A program made the translations under genes and the position numbers. A DNA stretch of 10,009 bases, taken from Baffinella frigidus (lineage: Eukaryota > Cryptophyceae > Cryptomonadales > Baffinellaceae). Of this stretch, positions 1-6,521 are shown piece after piece; position 1 is the stretch's first letter; each line of letters opens with the position of its first letter. The notes below the pieces were generated by a model, which saw nothing but the letters and a program-made list of their open reading frames with translations, had not been told where the DNA came from and did no database searches. The stretch lies in contig MU646356.1 in the NCBI GenBank assembly GCA_026770585.1, positions 533,078-543,086 on the forward strand, in the 5' to 3' direction.

Positions 1-359
1 CTACTGAAAAGCTTCACCCCGCCCTGTCCATCTAAATGTTTTAAAATGAATCTGGGTTTAATAGTCAGCGTTTGCTTAAAATATGACAACTGTGTGTCTA
101 AAATGGATTTAATGTCCCCCTAAAGTTGTGGGAATTGGAGCTGTCGGTCTTGGAATCCAAGATCGGTTACAGGCTAGGGCGGGGTGCGGCTTTCCAGTAG
201 CATGTAGGTGTAGTCTGAGTTCTGGGGACAAGCCCAATGTAGGAGTAGTGTGAGTGGCTTTACATGGGGCGTGTCCCCAGAGTCTGCACCTATTGGGGTT
301 TCTGTTGAAAGATGCCAAGTTAATGAACGCATGTGAAGTGTTGGAGAGGCCTCGCGAAG
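1..359. other. Unrecognised sequence, no gene seen
   Basis: No recognisable coding, RNA or mobile-element signature was found on either strand. Short minus-strand open frames lack any motif I know. A short stretch around 266-292 resembles the reverse complement of 6345-6371, but the match is too short and gapped to call a repeat family. Confidence 0.4.
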
Positions 360-435
360 TTTAGGTCCTTTAGGTTCTTCGAACTGACAACATAGGCAGA
401 CACTGGAACTGGTTCTGCAGAAAAGCCATGCTTCG
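360..435 (+). repeat. Dispersed repeat R1, copy A
   Basis: This is a copy of a ~75-120 bp dispersed repeat, named R1 here, found again at 3457-3568, 4050-4184 and 7367-7445, with a decayed copy at 2230-2300. The shared order is TTTAGGTCCTTTAGGTTC, then CAACATAGGCGGACA, then CTGGTTCTGCAGAAA and GCCATGCTTC. Copy A carries CAACATAGGCAGACAC and loses similarity after GCCATGCTTCGGA, so it is shorter than copies B and C. All copies lie in the same orientation. Read on the minus strand they share peptides in two frames, but conservation extends over all frames as expected of a DNA repeat. I do not recognise the family; it could be a short retroposon, a satellite fragment or part of a larger element. 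Confidence 0.85.
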
Positions 436-569
436 GACGAACGAACCAGACTTCTGAAAGACACCCAGCTCTGATCACGACACACAGTGTGTTGCCTAAC
501 TCAAGTGGAGTGTGCTGCTAGAAACAGTGAGGTGTATCCGCTGTAAAGCGCACAGCAGGTGCAGCAACT

Positions 570-676
570 CTATCCCTTAAGTGGCGAGTAGGCCCACACG
601 CTCTACCGTAGCCCCCTAGGACCTGCCTAGGACCTCGTGGCCGTCAAATTCGACGGCCTCGCCACTCAAGGGATAG
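570..676. repeat. Imperfect hairpin with 19-bp arms
   Basis: The arm at 570-588 (starting CTATCCCTTAAG) is the reverse complement of 658-676 with one mismatch in 19. Inside it lie a second small hairpin, GGCCGTC at 639-645 with GACGGCC at 652-658 around a 6-nt loop, and a tandem duplication of CCTAGGACCT at 615-624 and 626-635. I see no clean flanking duplication, so mobility is not supported. It could be a foldback remnant or a structured transcript segment. Confidence 0.7.
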
Positions 677-733
677 TGTGGCCGACGAGTTCCAGTGAAG
701 GCCACCAATCAGTTTTTTAGTGTTGGCCCACCA

Positions 734-838
734 TGAAGCTTCGAACATCAATCCTGAAGCTTGGAACATCGATCCTCAAAACTGGAACCTCTATCACGAA
801 TCCTGGAATCTCTATTCTGAAGCTTTGAGCCTCCATCC
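734..838 (+). repeat. 21-bp minisatellite, five units
   Basis: There are five consecutive 21-bp units at 734-754, 755-775, 776-796, 797-817 and 818-838, followed by the start of a sixth. Units share a pattern like TGAAGCTTGGAAC followed by a pyrimidine-rich ATCC end, with many substitutions but no change in length. Because 21 is divisible by 3, one frame reads as a heptapeptide repeat with W-N-x-x cores. That frame begins only with a GTG at 720, has no in-frame ATG and stops at 980, so I do not call a gene. Confidence 0.85.
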
Positions 839-1089
839 TGAATGCCCCCCAAAACTGCTACCCCAACCCCCGGCCAGTTTCGGTGTTTTACAAAAATCTG
901 ATTGTGATGAGACTGGTCGATGGGTTCTCACCGTCCACATTTCAGAAAAAAAGGTCGGGCGTTTTCTTTGTTGTTCTTGACCATTAAGACAAAAAAGAAA
1001 AGGCGGACGTTTTCAGAATCCTCATTCAAGGAGCGAGGTACCCTGCACTTGTGTGGCAGATGAGTTCCCGCGAAGGCTTTCTAAAGGGT
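839..1089. other. Unrecognised sequence with a short direct repeat
   Basis: No gene is visible. A purine-rich word resembling AAAAAGGCGGACGTTTTC occurs at about 945-966 and again at 997-1014 as an imperfect direct repeat. The segment ends where the telomere-like array begins. Confidence 0.4.
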
Positions 1090-2018
1090 TTCGGAAAACC
1101 CACCTTAGGGTTTAGGGAATCCCACCTTAGGGTGCTTAGGGTTTAGGGAACCCCATCTTAGGGTTTAGGGATTAGGGTTTGAGGTGCAGGGTTTAGAGGA
1201 CCTCACCTTGGGGTTTAGGGAACCATACCTTAGGGTTTATGAAACCTCTGTTTAAGGTTGATGGTTGAGGGTTGAGTGTTGAGGGTTGAGTGTTGAGAGT
1301 TGAAGGTTAAAGGTTTGGGGTTTAGGGGTTTGGGAGCCCCGCCATATGGTTAAGGGGGCCCCACCTCAGAGTTAAGGGAACCCGACCTTAGGGTTTAGAG
1401 TAGGGAACCTCACCTGAGGGTTGAGGGTTTTGGGTTTAGGGTTTAGGGTGTAGGGTTTCTGGTTTAGGGAACCCCACCAGAGGGTTTAGGGAACCCACCT
1501 TAGGGTTTAAGAAACCCCGTCTTAGGGTTTAGGGCGTAAGGTTTAGGGTTTAGGGTTTATGGTTTAAGGTTTAGCGTTTAGTGTTTACGGTTTTGGGAAC
1601 CCCGCCTCAGGGTTTAAGGAACCTCACTTTAGGGTTTTAGAAACCTCCTGCTTCGGTTTTAGGGTCAACTGTAATGGGTTTGGGGTTTAGAATATATGGT
1701 TCAGGGTTTAGGGTTGATAGTTTGGGAAACCCCGCCATATGGTTCAGGGAACCTAACCTCAGAGTTTAGGGTTTAGGGTGTAGGGTTTAGGGTTTGGGGT
1801 TTGGGGTTTAGGGAATCCCACCTTAGGATTTAGGGAACCTCACCTTACGGTTTAGACAACCCCTCCTTCGGTGATAGGGTGATGGGATAAGGGTGTGGTG
1901 TTTAGGCTTTAAGGTCTAGGGTTGATGGTTTATGGTTTAGGGTTTGGGGTTGAGGATTAAGAGGTTTAAGGGTTTAGGGTTCAGGGTTTGGGATTTATAG
2001 TTTTTGGTTCAGGGTTTC
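1090..2018 (+). repeat. Degenerate telomere-like array, TTTAGGG orientation
   Basis: About 930 bp consist mainly of TTTAGGG and close variants (TTTAAGG, TTTGGGG, TTGAGGG, TTTATGG). Interleaved through 1093-1873 are roughly twenty copies of a composite word close to GGGAACCCCACCTTAGGG, for example at 1115-1132, 1146-1163, 1218-1235 and near 1376. A local run of GGTTGAG and GTGTTGA variants occupies about 1256-1310. From about 1880 the array is mostly heptamers without the composite word. Divergence is high, so this is an old interstitial or subtelomeric array and not an active chromosome end. Confidence 0.93.
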
Positions 2019-2025
2019 AAATCAT
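2019..2025. other. Head-to-head junction of telomere-like arrays
   Basis: The G-rich array on the left ends with GGTTTC at 2013-2018 and the C-rich array on the right begins with GAAAC at 2026-2030, separated by AAATCAT. The order TTTAGGG then CCCTAAA on one strand is the arrangement expected when two chromosome ends join head to head. It can also arise by an inverted duplication of an interstitial array. The sequence alone does not distinguish the two. Confidence 0.75.
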
Positions 2026-2220
2026 GAAACATAAACCATAAACCTTACACCATAAACCATAAACCACAAACTGTTCACCCTAAACCACTAAACCATAAAC
2101 CCTCAAACCCAAACCATAAAACAAGAAATTCTACAACCCTAAATCCTGAACCCCAAACCCCAAACACTAAACCCTAAACCTTGAACTCTAACCCCCAACA
2201 CCAAACCCTAAACCCTAAAG
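2026..2220 (-). repeat. Telomere-like array, CCCTAAA orientation (part 1)
   Basis: Heptamers such as CATAAAC, CCATAAA, CCCTAAA and CCCCAAA run from the junction to 2220 with few interruptions. Near the junction CATAAAC variants dominate; nearer 2160-2220 the canonical form is commoner. The composite word seen in the left array is absent from this part, mirroring the last ~140 bp of the left array. Confidence 0.93.
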
Positions 2221-2229
2221 CGGGTTCTC

Positions 2230-2300
2230 CTTTTTAGGTCCTTTTAGTTTTAATTTCTCCCAACATATGCCAACGACACGCCCTTTCGTAGAAAGGACTG
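2230..2300 (+). repeat. Decayed copy of dispersed repeat R1 inside the array
   Basis: The only long non-heptamer interruption of the right array begins TTTTTAGGTCCTTTTAG and continues to CTCCCAACATATGCCAAC, which aligns with the R1 words TTTAGGTCCTTTAGGTTC and CTCCCAACATAGGCGGAC. The PstI-containing half of R1 is not recognisable; CCCTTTCGTAGAAAGG near 2281-2296 is weakly reminiscent of the R1 tail. It has the same orientation as all other copies. It is much more diverged than they are, so it is probably the oldest copy in the window. Confidence 0.6.
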
Positions 2301-2310
2301 AAAAGGAAGT

Positions 2311-3303
2311 AAACCCTAAGGTGGGGATTCCTAAACCCTAAGGTCAGGTTCCCTGAACCCTCAGGTGGGGTGCCCTAAACCCTAAACCTTAAACCCTATG
2401 GCCTAATCCCTCAGGTAGGGTTCCCTAAACTCACAAAATGGGGTTCATCTTTTCCTGAAATGGTGTTCTCTACACGGATTCCTTGAACCCTAAGGTGCGA
2501 TTCCATCAACTGTATGACGGGGTGTCGCAAACCCTGCACCCTGCACCCTAAACCCTCAATCCTAAACCTTAAATCCTGAACCCTCAACCCTAAACCCTAA
2601 ACCCTAACTCCTAAACCCTAAGCCCTAAACCCTAAACACTCAACCCTAAACCGCAAGCCCTAAACAACAAACCCTCAACCCTGAACCCTCAACCCTCAAC
2701 TCTAAACCCTCAACCACACACCCTTGACTCTGTATCCTACACCTCAGTAGCTTTAACCCTAAACCCTAAACCATCAACCCTAAACCCTAAACCCTGAGCC
2801 CCGAACGCCCTGAACCCTGAAACATAAACCCAAAAACCTAACCCCTAAACCCCAAACCCTAAACCTTAAACCTTAAACTCTAAACCCTGGACCCTGAACT
2901 CTAAACTCTAAACTCTAAACCCTAAACCCTAAACCCTAAATTATAAACTCTAAACCCTGAAACCCAAACTCTAAACCCTGAACCCTAAACCAAACCATGA
3001 AACCTAAAAGCTAAAACCTCAACCTTAAACCGCGAATGCCTTGCAGCCTGAAGCCCGAAGCCTGAAGCCTGAAGCCTGGAGGCAAAACCCTAAACCCCAA
3101 ACTCTAAACCCTACAACCTGAACTCTACACCCCATACCCTGAACCCTGAATCCTGAACCTTAAACCCCAAACCCCAAACCCTAAACTCCAAACCCTAAAC
3201 CCTAAACCCTAAACCCTAAACCCTAAACCCTCAACCCTAAACCCTGAACCATAAATCATCAACCCTAAACCCTCGACCGTCGACCCTAAACCCCAAACCC
3301 CTG
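2311..3303 (-). repeat. Telomere-like array, CCCTAAA orientation (part 2)
   Basis: About 1 kb is built of CCCTAAA and variants (CCCTGAA, CCCTCAA, ACTCTAA, CCCCAAA). Six to eight reverse-complement copies of the composite word (for example ACCCTAAGGTGGGG and ACCCTCAGGTGGGG) lie at 2315-2530. A local cluster of GCCTGAA-type heptamers occupies 3046-3080. The longest perfect run is six AAACCCT units at 3190-3231, close to the outer edge and far from the junction. It ends near the first F2 repeat. Confidence 0.93.
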
Positions 3304-3316
3304 ACTTTAAACGTTT

Positions 3317-3440
3317 ACAACGGGGTGGCGGCTGGGAGGTGAGGCAAAGGAAACGACCCACGAGGGGCGCGTGGGGGAAGACGCAGATGAAACTGCTGTT
3401 GCAGGTGTCCCTGGATGCACCGTACGCGGGCGTGCACCTT
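3317..3440 (+). repeat. Dispersed repeat F2, copy a
   Basis: This matches 3737-3873 in the same orientation and, over a ~45-bp core, the minus strand of 5540-5585. The core reads GGGTGGCGGCTGGG, then AGGTGAGGCAAAGGAAAC. A second conserved stretch, GATGAAACTG followed by TGCAGGTGTCCCTGGATGCACCG, is shared with copy b but not with the third copy. It sits at the outer edge of the C-rich array and is followed within 20 bp by R1 copy B. The family is unknown to me. Confidence 0.75.
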
Positions 3441-3456
3441 GCTGGTGACATCAGAT

Positions 3457-3568
3457 CCTTTAGGTCCTTCAGGTTTTTTGAGCTCTCAACATAGGCGGAC
3501 ACCAGAACTGGTTCTGCAGAAAAGCCATGCTTCCTTTCGGATCACATTCAGCCCCCCCCGGTGCAGAT
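3457..3568 (+). repeat. Dispersed repeat R1, copy B
   Basis: This copy carries TTTAGGTCCTTCAGG, CTCAACATAGGCGGAC and CTGGTTCTGCAGAAA followed by GCCATGCTTCCTTTCGGA. It extends further than copy A, through CACATTCAGC and an eight-C run into GGTGCAG. The same extension, with CACATCAAGCC and CCTGCACAG, is found in copy C, so the tail belongs to the element. Confidence 0.85.
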
Positions 3569-3634
3569 GATCGCGGCAGAAACCGGCCAAAGGGTATCCT
3601 CATGGGGCATGTGACAGCGTATCGATATTGATTT

Positions 3635-3719
3635 CTTAAGGGTGGATTTTCTCAGATTTTGCTATCTCCGCTTTGACATAGCTGTAAAATAGCACAAAAT
3701 CCACCTCAAGATAGCAAAA
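3635..3719. repeat. Interleaved inverted repeats
   Basis: Two inverted repeats overlap in the order A-B-A'-B'. A is GGTGGATTTT at 3641-3650 with A' AAAATCCACC at 3696-3705, and the match extends imperfectly outward to 3635 and 3710. B is TTTTGCTATCT at 3657-3667 with B' AGATAGCAAAA at 3709-3719. Both cores pair perfectly. The crossed order would form a pseudoknot-like fold in a transcript, or it may reflect overlapping remnants of two foldback sequences. Confidence 0.65.
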
Positions 3720-3736
3720 ACACGGTCTCGCCTATG

Positions 3737-3873
3737 AGTGTGCGGTTGAGGGTGGCAGCTGGGTGGTGAGGCCAAGGAAACTGTGAGCCTCGGTCGGACA
3801 GGTGATGAGCCTCGATGAAACTGATGGTGCAGGTGTCCCTCGATGCACCGCACCCTTCGGTTGTGGGTGTCCA
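3737..3873 (+). repeat. Dispersed repeat F2, copy b
   Basis: The core GTGTGCGGTTGAGGGTGGC, then GCTGGGTGGTGAGG and CAAGGAAAC, is shared with copy a and with the inverted copy at 5540-5585. Downstream, GATGAAACTGATGGTGCAGG and a TGTCCCTCGATGCACCGC stretch match copy a. As with copy a, an R1 copy follows on the same strand, but here 177 bp away. Confidence 0.75.
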
Positions 3874-4049
3874 CCTGCGACCCCCAGAATTAGGCAAGAC
3901 GGTGCTTACATACAACGTAGGCGAGACCGATCTTTAGACTAACAGAAGGCCCGGGTCGGCCGACGAATCCAAGCTAATAAATCACGAAATCGAAAATTGA
4001 TCATGACTTAGTGCGTTTAGCCAACCGCGAAGGGAATAATTCTGTCTTC

Positions 4050-4184
4050 TCTAGGTCCTTTAGGTTCTTCGAGCTCCCAACATAGGCGGACACCGGAACT
4101 GGTTCTGCAGAAAGGCAATGCTTCCTTTCGGACCACATCAAGCCCCCGCCCCTGCACAGAGGATTTTTTCCCCGAGTGGTCAAA
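4050..4184 (+). repeat. Dispersed repeat R1, copy C (fullest copy)
   Basis: This is the most complete R1 copy: CTAGGTCCTTTAGGTTC, GAGCTCCCAACATAGGCG, CTGGTTCTGCAGAAA, AATGCTTCCTTTCGGACC, CACATCAAGCCCCCGCCC, CTGCACAGAGGATTTTTTC and CGAGTGGTCAAA. Its second half, 4095-4184, is the first unit of the tandem array that follows. Confidence 0.85.
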
Positions 4185-4363
4185 GGAACTGGTTCTGCAG
4201 AAATGCAATGCTTCCTTTCGGACCACATCAAGCCCCCGCCCCTGCACAGAGGATTTTTTCCCCGAGTGGTCAAAGGAACTGGTTCTGCAGAAATGCAATG
4301 CTTCCTTTCGGACCACATGAAGCTCACCCCCCTGCACAGGGTCCTTTTTTCGAGTGATCAAAA
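4095..4363 (+). repeat. 90-bp tandem repeat, three units from the R1 tail
   Basis: Units begin with GGAACTGGTTCTGCAG at 4095, 4185 and 4275. Units 1 and 2 differ at only one base (G to T at 4114 versus 4204). Unit 3 is about 88-89 bp and diverges in its second half, with ATGAAGCTCACCCC in place of ATCAAGCCCCCGCC. Because 90 is divisible by 3, several overlapping frames stay open on both strands and give apparent 30-residue peptide repeats; I treat these as by-products. The near-identity of units 1 and 2 suggests recent amplification. Confidence 0.92.
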
Positions 4364-4565
4364 AGTACAAAAACCTTCAAAAGTTGTGAGTGTCAACTTT
4401 GCGTTTAGCCAACTGCGAAGGGCCATCGACAAAATCATGCTCTTCATCAAGGTGTTTTGCCGCCCCCGGGGCGTTTCGGGAGAGCAGACGGTGGGGAAAA
4501 GTAGCGTGGAGTGGGCAGCCCCGGAGTGGCGTGTTTGCCGTGGCGTTTGCAGTCTGAGATCATGA

Positions 4566-4812
4566 TGGGATGAGGACTGGCTTCGTCTTGTTGATGACCG
4601 AACGGCTGCGCACTTGGCGCTCCTGCCTCAAGATCGCTGACGCACGCCATCCCGGCATTCAGCTTCAGTCCGTCGATGAGCACCAGACTGGCCACCACGT
4701 GTTGATCGCCGAAAGGCTGGGCCCTTGACGCTTTCCCTCTCAAGATCGCTGACCCTGGCGCCCCCCCAAAACAGCTTCAGTCCATGGAGGAGCACCAGGC
4801 TGGCCGCCACGC
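4566..4812 (-). repeat. ~110-bp degenerate tandem repeat, possibly decayed coding sequence
   Basis: About 2.2 units with period 106-112 bp. Anchors are CAAGATCGCTGAC at 4629 and 4741, CAGCTTCAGTCC at 4660 and 4772, and GAGCACCAGACTGGCC at 4678 with a GGCTGGCC variant at 4790. On the minus strand the units encode similar peptides: one reads ASLVLIDGLKL then VSDLEAGA, the other ASLVLLHGLKL then VSDLERES. The two lie in different frames because 112 is not divisible by 3, and restoring one frame change between units would align them. I recognise no family. It may be a degenerate repeat-protein fragment or simply a GC-rich minisatellite. Confidence 0.75.
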
Positions 4813-5534
4813 TGGCGACACCGGCCCCGGCGGCTCATCCAAGGGCCCCTGCGCCATCGCGGGCATGTTCGGCTGCACCTCCGCCGGTGTTCACCCCACC
4901 CCAACCACGTGCCTGCCACAAGTCCTCGGGTGGGGCGGTGGGCCTCGAGGGTCAACGCTTGGTGCAAGCACTACAGCATGAATTCCCCGCATGCACAATT
5001 GACACCGCAGTCTCAGTGCAAGGAGAGACGTTGAGACAGAAGCTCACCCCCCCCCGAGGGGGCATGTCCTGCAGTTCTCGGTAGCGACAACGCCCGCTCT
5101 GACGATAGTGCTGCTTTTGTTGGGCAGGATCGACGGAGGAGTATGGCCAGCCCTGGTTCCCGTCCGACGCCTCGGGCGCGGCCCCGTGGCCCACCACCCG
5201 CGACTCGTAAAGCGTCGCGCGCAGCGGGGACCTTCGAACCTTGTCAGGCGCGGAGGTCCCCTCGGGGGACGGGGGAGTCGAGCTGCGCTGCTAGGCTGTG
5301 GTTATCATGGCGTGACGGCGCGTGAGGCTCTTTCCGTGACGGTCCTGGGGGATGTTTCTTTAAGCAGAGCACTTCTTGGGCATTCCGCAACCGTGTCCCG
5401 CCTCGCTCTCGCCCCCACCTAGCTTGTGTTCCGCGGCAGGTGACGAGTAGGGTGGCTGGGGTAGTTCGGGGTCGCTCTCTGCTTCGGAGTTCCTCTTGCT
5501 GTGGGTTGTCCCGATTCGGCCTGCATCGCCACGA
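4813..5534. other. GC-rich unrecognised sequence, no gene seen
   Basis: No conserved domain, RNA gene or clear repeat was found. Several short open frames on both strands are what high GC predicts. A nine-C run lies near 5046. The minus strand near 5230-5240 contains GGTTCGAAGGTCC, close to a Pol III B box, but no tRNA cloverleaf forms around it. Confidence 0.4.
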
Positions 5535-5539
5535 ATCGA

Positions 5540-5585
5540 TCGTTTCCTTTGCCTCACCACCCAGCCGCCACCCTCAACCGCACAC
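5540..5585 (-). repeat. Dispersed repeat F2, inverted core copy
   Basis: On the minus strand the stretch reads GTGTGCGGTTGAGGGTGGC, GGCTGGGTGGTGAGG and CAAAGGAAACG, matching the core of the copies at 3317 and 3737. The downstream half found in those copies is missing. Because it is inverted and truncated, F2 is a dispersed element and not simply part of a local duplication. Confidence 0.8.
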
Positions 5586-5590
5586 GAGTA

Positions 5591-5922
5591 CGCAGAACTG
5601 TAAGCGACTTGACGCCACAATTCTTTCCACTGGGCTCTCATCCCACCGCCTCACGATGCCACTGTGGCGGGGGACCACCCTGCTACCCCTGCTTCTAAGG
5701 GTACCAAAATCTTGTCCTACACGCAGGGTTCTGTAGCATGTCTTGGGTTTGTATTGCAATCCAGGTTCCCCTGCAGCCCACGCATCCTTGCACGCTGCAA
5801 ACCAATACCTCCCCAGCCGCTGGGAGCCTCCTTGCCAGGCGCAAGGAGGTGTCAGGCCGCGAGCAGCTTCATGTACATTTACTCACACGACTCCTCGCTC
5901 GAACACACAGCACGACCACCAC
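5591..5922. other. Unrecognised sequence, no gene seen
   Basis: Mixed-composition sequence without recognisable coding or RNA features. Overlapping plus-strand open frames between 5664 and 5971 have no motif I know and run into the repeat that follows. Confidence 0.35.
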
Positions 5923-5972
5923 TGTGCGTGGTCCACTTAGTGCGGTGGTCCACCTAGTGTGGTCCACTTGAG
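5923..5972 (+). repeat. GTGGTCCAC-type short tandem repeat
   Basis: Three units of decreasing length lie at 5923-5940, 5941-5957 and 5958-5972. Each contains TGGTCCAC followed by CTAG or TTGAG: TGTGCGTGGTCCACTTAG, TGCGGTGGTCCACCTAG and TGTGGTCCACTTGAG. Confidence 0.75.
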
Positions 5973-5984
5973 TCACCATCAGTA

Positions 5985-6160
5985 GACCACTCCCACTCAG
6001 CAGCCAGCGTCGGGAAAGTAGTCACCAACCACCGGAGTTCCCCGCAGAGGTCGTCCTCCCACGCCAAAGGACCGCCCCCACTCAGCAGCCAGCGTCGGGG
6101 AAGAAGTCGCCAACCGCTGGAGTGGCAAGAGCACTGGCAACCACGTCCGCCCACGCGAAC
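5985..6160 (+). repeat. 85-bp tandem duplication
   Basis: CCCACTCAGCAGCCAGCGTC begins at 5992 and again at 6077, a period of 85 bp. Similarity continues through AGTAGTCACCAACC versus AGAAGTCGCCAACC, and CTCCCACGCCAAAGG versus CGCCCACGCGAACGG, so most of the unit is duplicated. The period is not divisible by 3 and the minus-strand open frame across it shows no recognised motif. Confidence 0.85.
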
Positions 6161-6213
6161 GGTTCTGGCGGCTTCCACCCCTTGGCGCCTCGCTGCGGAT
6201 GGGGTGGGGGGGT

Positions 6214-6340
6214 TACAGGGGTAACTCGCTCATAAGAACCCCCCCCCCCCCTCTAGGACCCTACAGTAGGGCTATGCCTAGGGCCTGAAGGTGGTCCTAT
6301 GGGGGGCGGGGGGGGTTCTTATGAGCGAGGTACCCCTGTA
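6214..6340. mobile_element. MITE-like foldback element 1 with TA flanks
   Basis: The left terminus CAGGGGTAACTCGCTC followed by ATAAGAACCCC (6216 onward) is the inverse of the right terminus ending at 6338, with one mismatch over the first 26 bases. The match continues less cleanly through C-runs and TAGGACC. Both ends are directly followed by TA (6214-6215 and 6339-6340), so the element would be 123 bp with a TA target duplication, as in Tc1/mariner-type MITEs. A CAGGGG terminus also occurs in hAT elements, but no 8-bp duplication is present. There is no coding capacity, so any movement would depend on a transposase elsewhere. The C- and G-runs of the arms are 12 and 15 bp. Confidence 0.75.
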
Positions 6341-6521
6341 TGGATGCATCTCTTGGGACACACGCCCCGTTGTTGGAACAGCCTGAGTGACTTTACACAG
6401 TCACGCTCTAGGTGTTCCCAGAACCCGCAACAAGAGCCGACAAAGGAATCATCGCTGAGTGGGACGGATGGTGCGTTCGACGGGGGTGGACACACACAGG
6501 GCAGTCACATCACAGCACGCC
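6341..6521. other. Spacer between two foldback elements
   Basis: No gene or repeat family was recognised. TGAGTGACTTTACA near 6383 resembles TGAGTGGCTTTACA at 251, too short to interpret. Confidence 0.35.

Larger units (their letters stand above)
4012..4422. repeat. 23-bp direct repeats bracketing an R1 expansion
   Basis: TGCGTTTAGCCAAC followed by CGCGAAGGG at 4012-4034 recurs at 4400-4422 with one mismatch (C to T) in 23. Between them lie R1 copy C, its 90-bp tandem expansion and, next to the right repeat, a 7-bp stem hairpin (AAAGTTG at 4380-4386 with CAACTTT at 4394-4400). The pair could be a long target-site duplication around an inserted R1-type element, or ends of a duplicated host segment. 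A 23-bp duplication is long for most transposons but not for some retroposons. Confidence 0.7.

Noticed and set aside
266-292. Repeat shared with the reverse complement of 6345-6371
   Set aside because: The similarity is short, gapped and not flanked by further matches, so chance is plausible.
720-980. An 86-codon open frame containing the 21-bp repeat
   Set aside because: It starts only at GTG, has no in-frame ATG and shows no known domain after the repeat. Kept only as a repeat feature.
4095-4363. CRISPR-like array
   Set aside because: The 90-bp units are contiguous with no alternating repeat and unique spacer pattern, and the genome appears eukaryotic.
4001-4565. Four overlapping open frames with 30-residue peptide repeats
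   Set aside because: The 90-bp tandem repeat is divisible by 3 and keeps several frames open on both strands at once, which is a repeat effect and not coding selection.
5225-5300. tRNA gene suggested by GGTTCGAAGGTCC on the minus strand
   Set aside because: The bases around it do not form a T stem, and no acceptor or anticodon stem of the right spacing is seen upstream.
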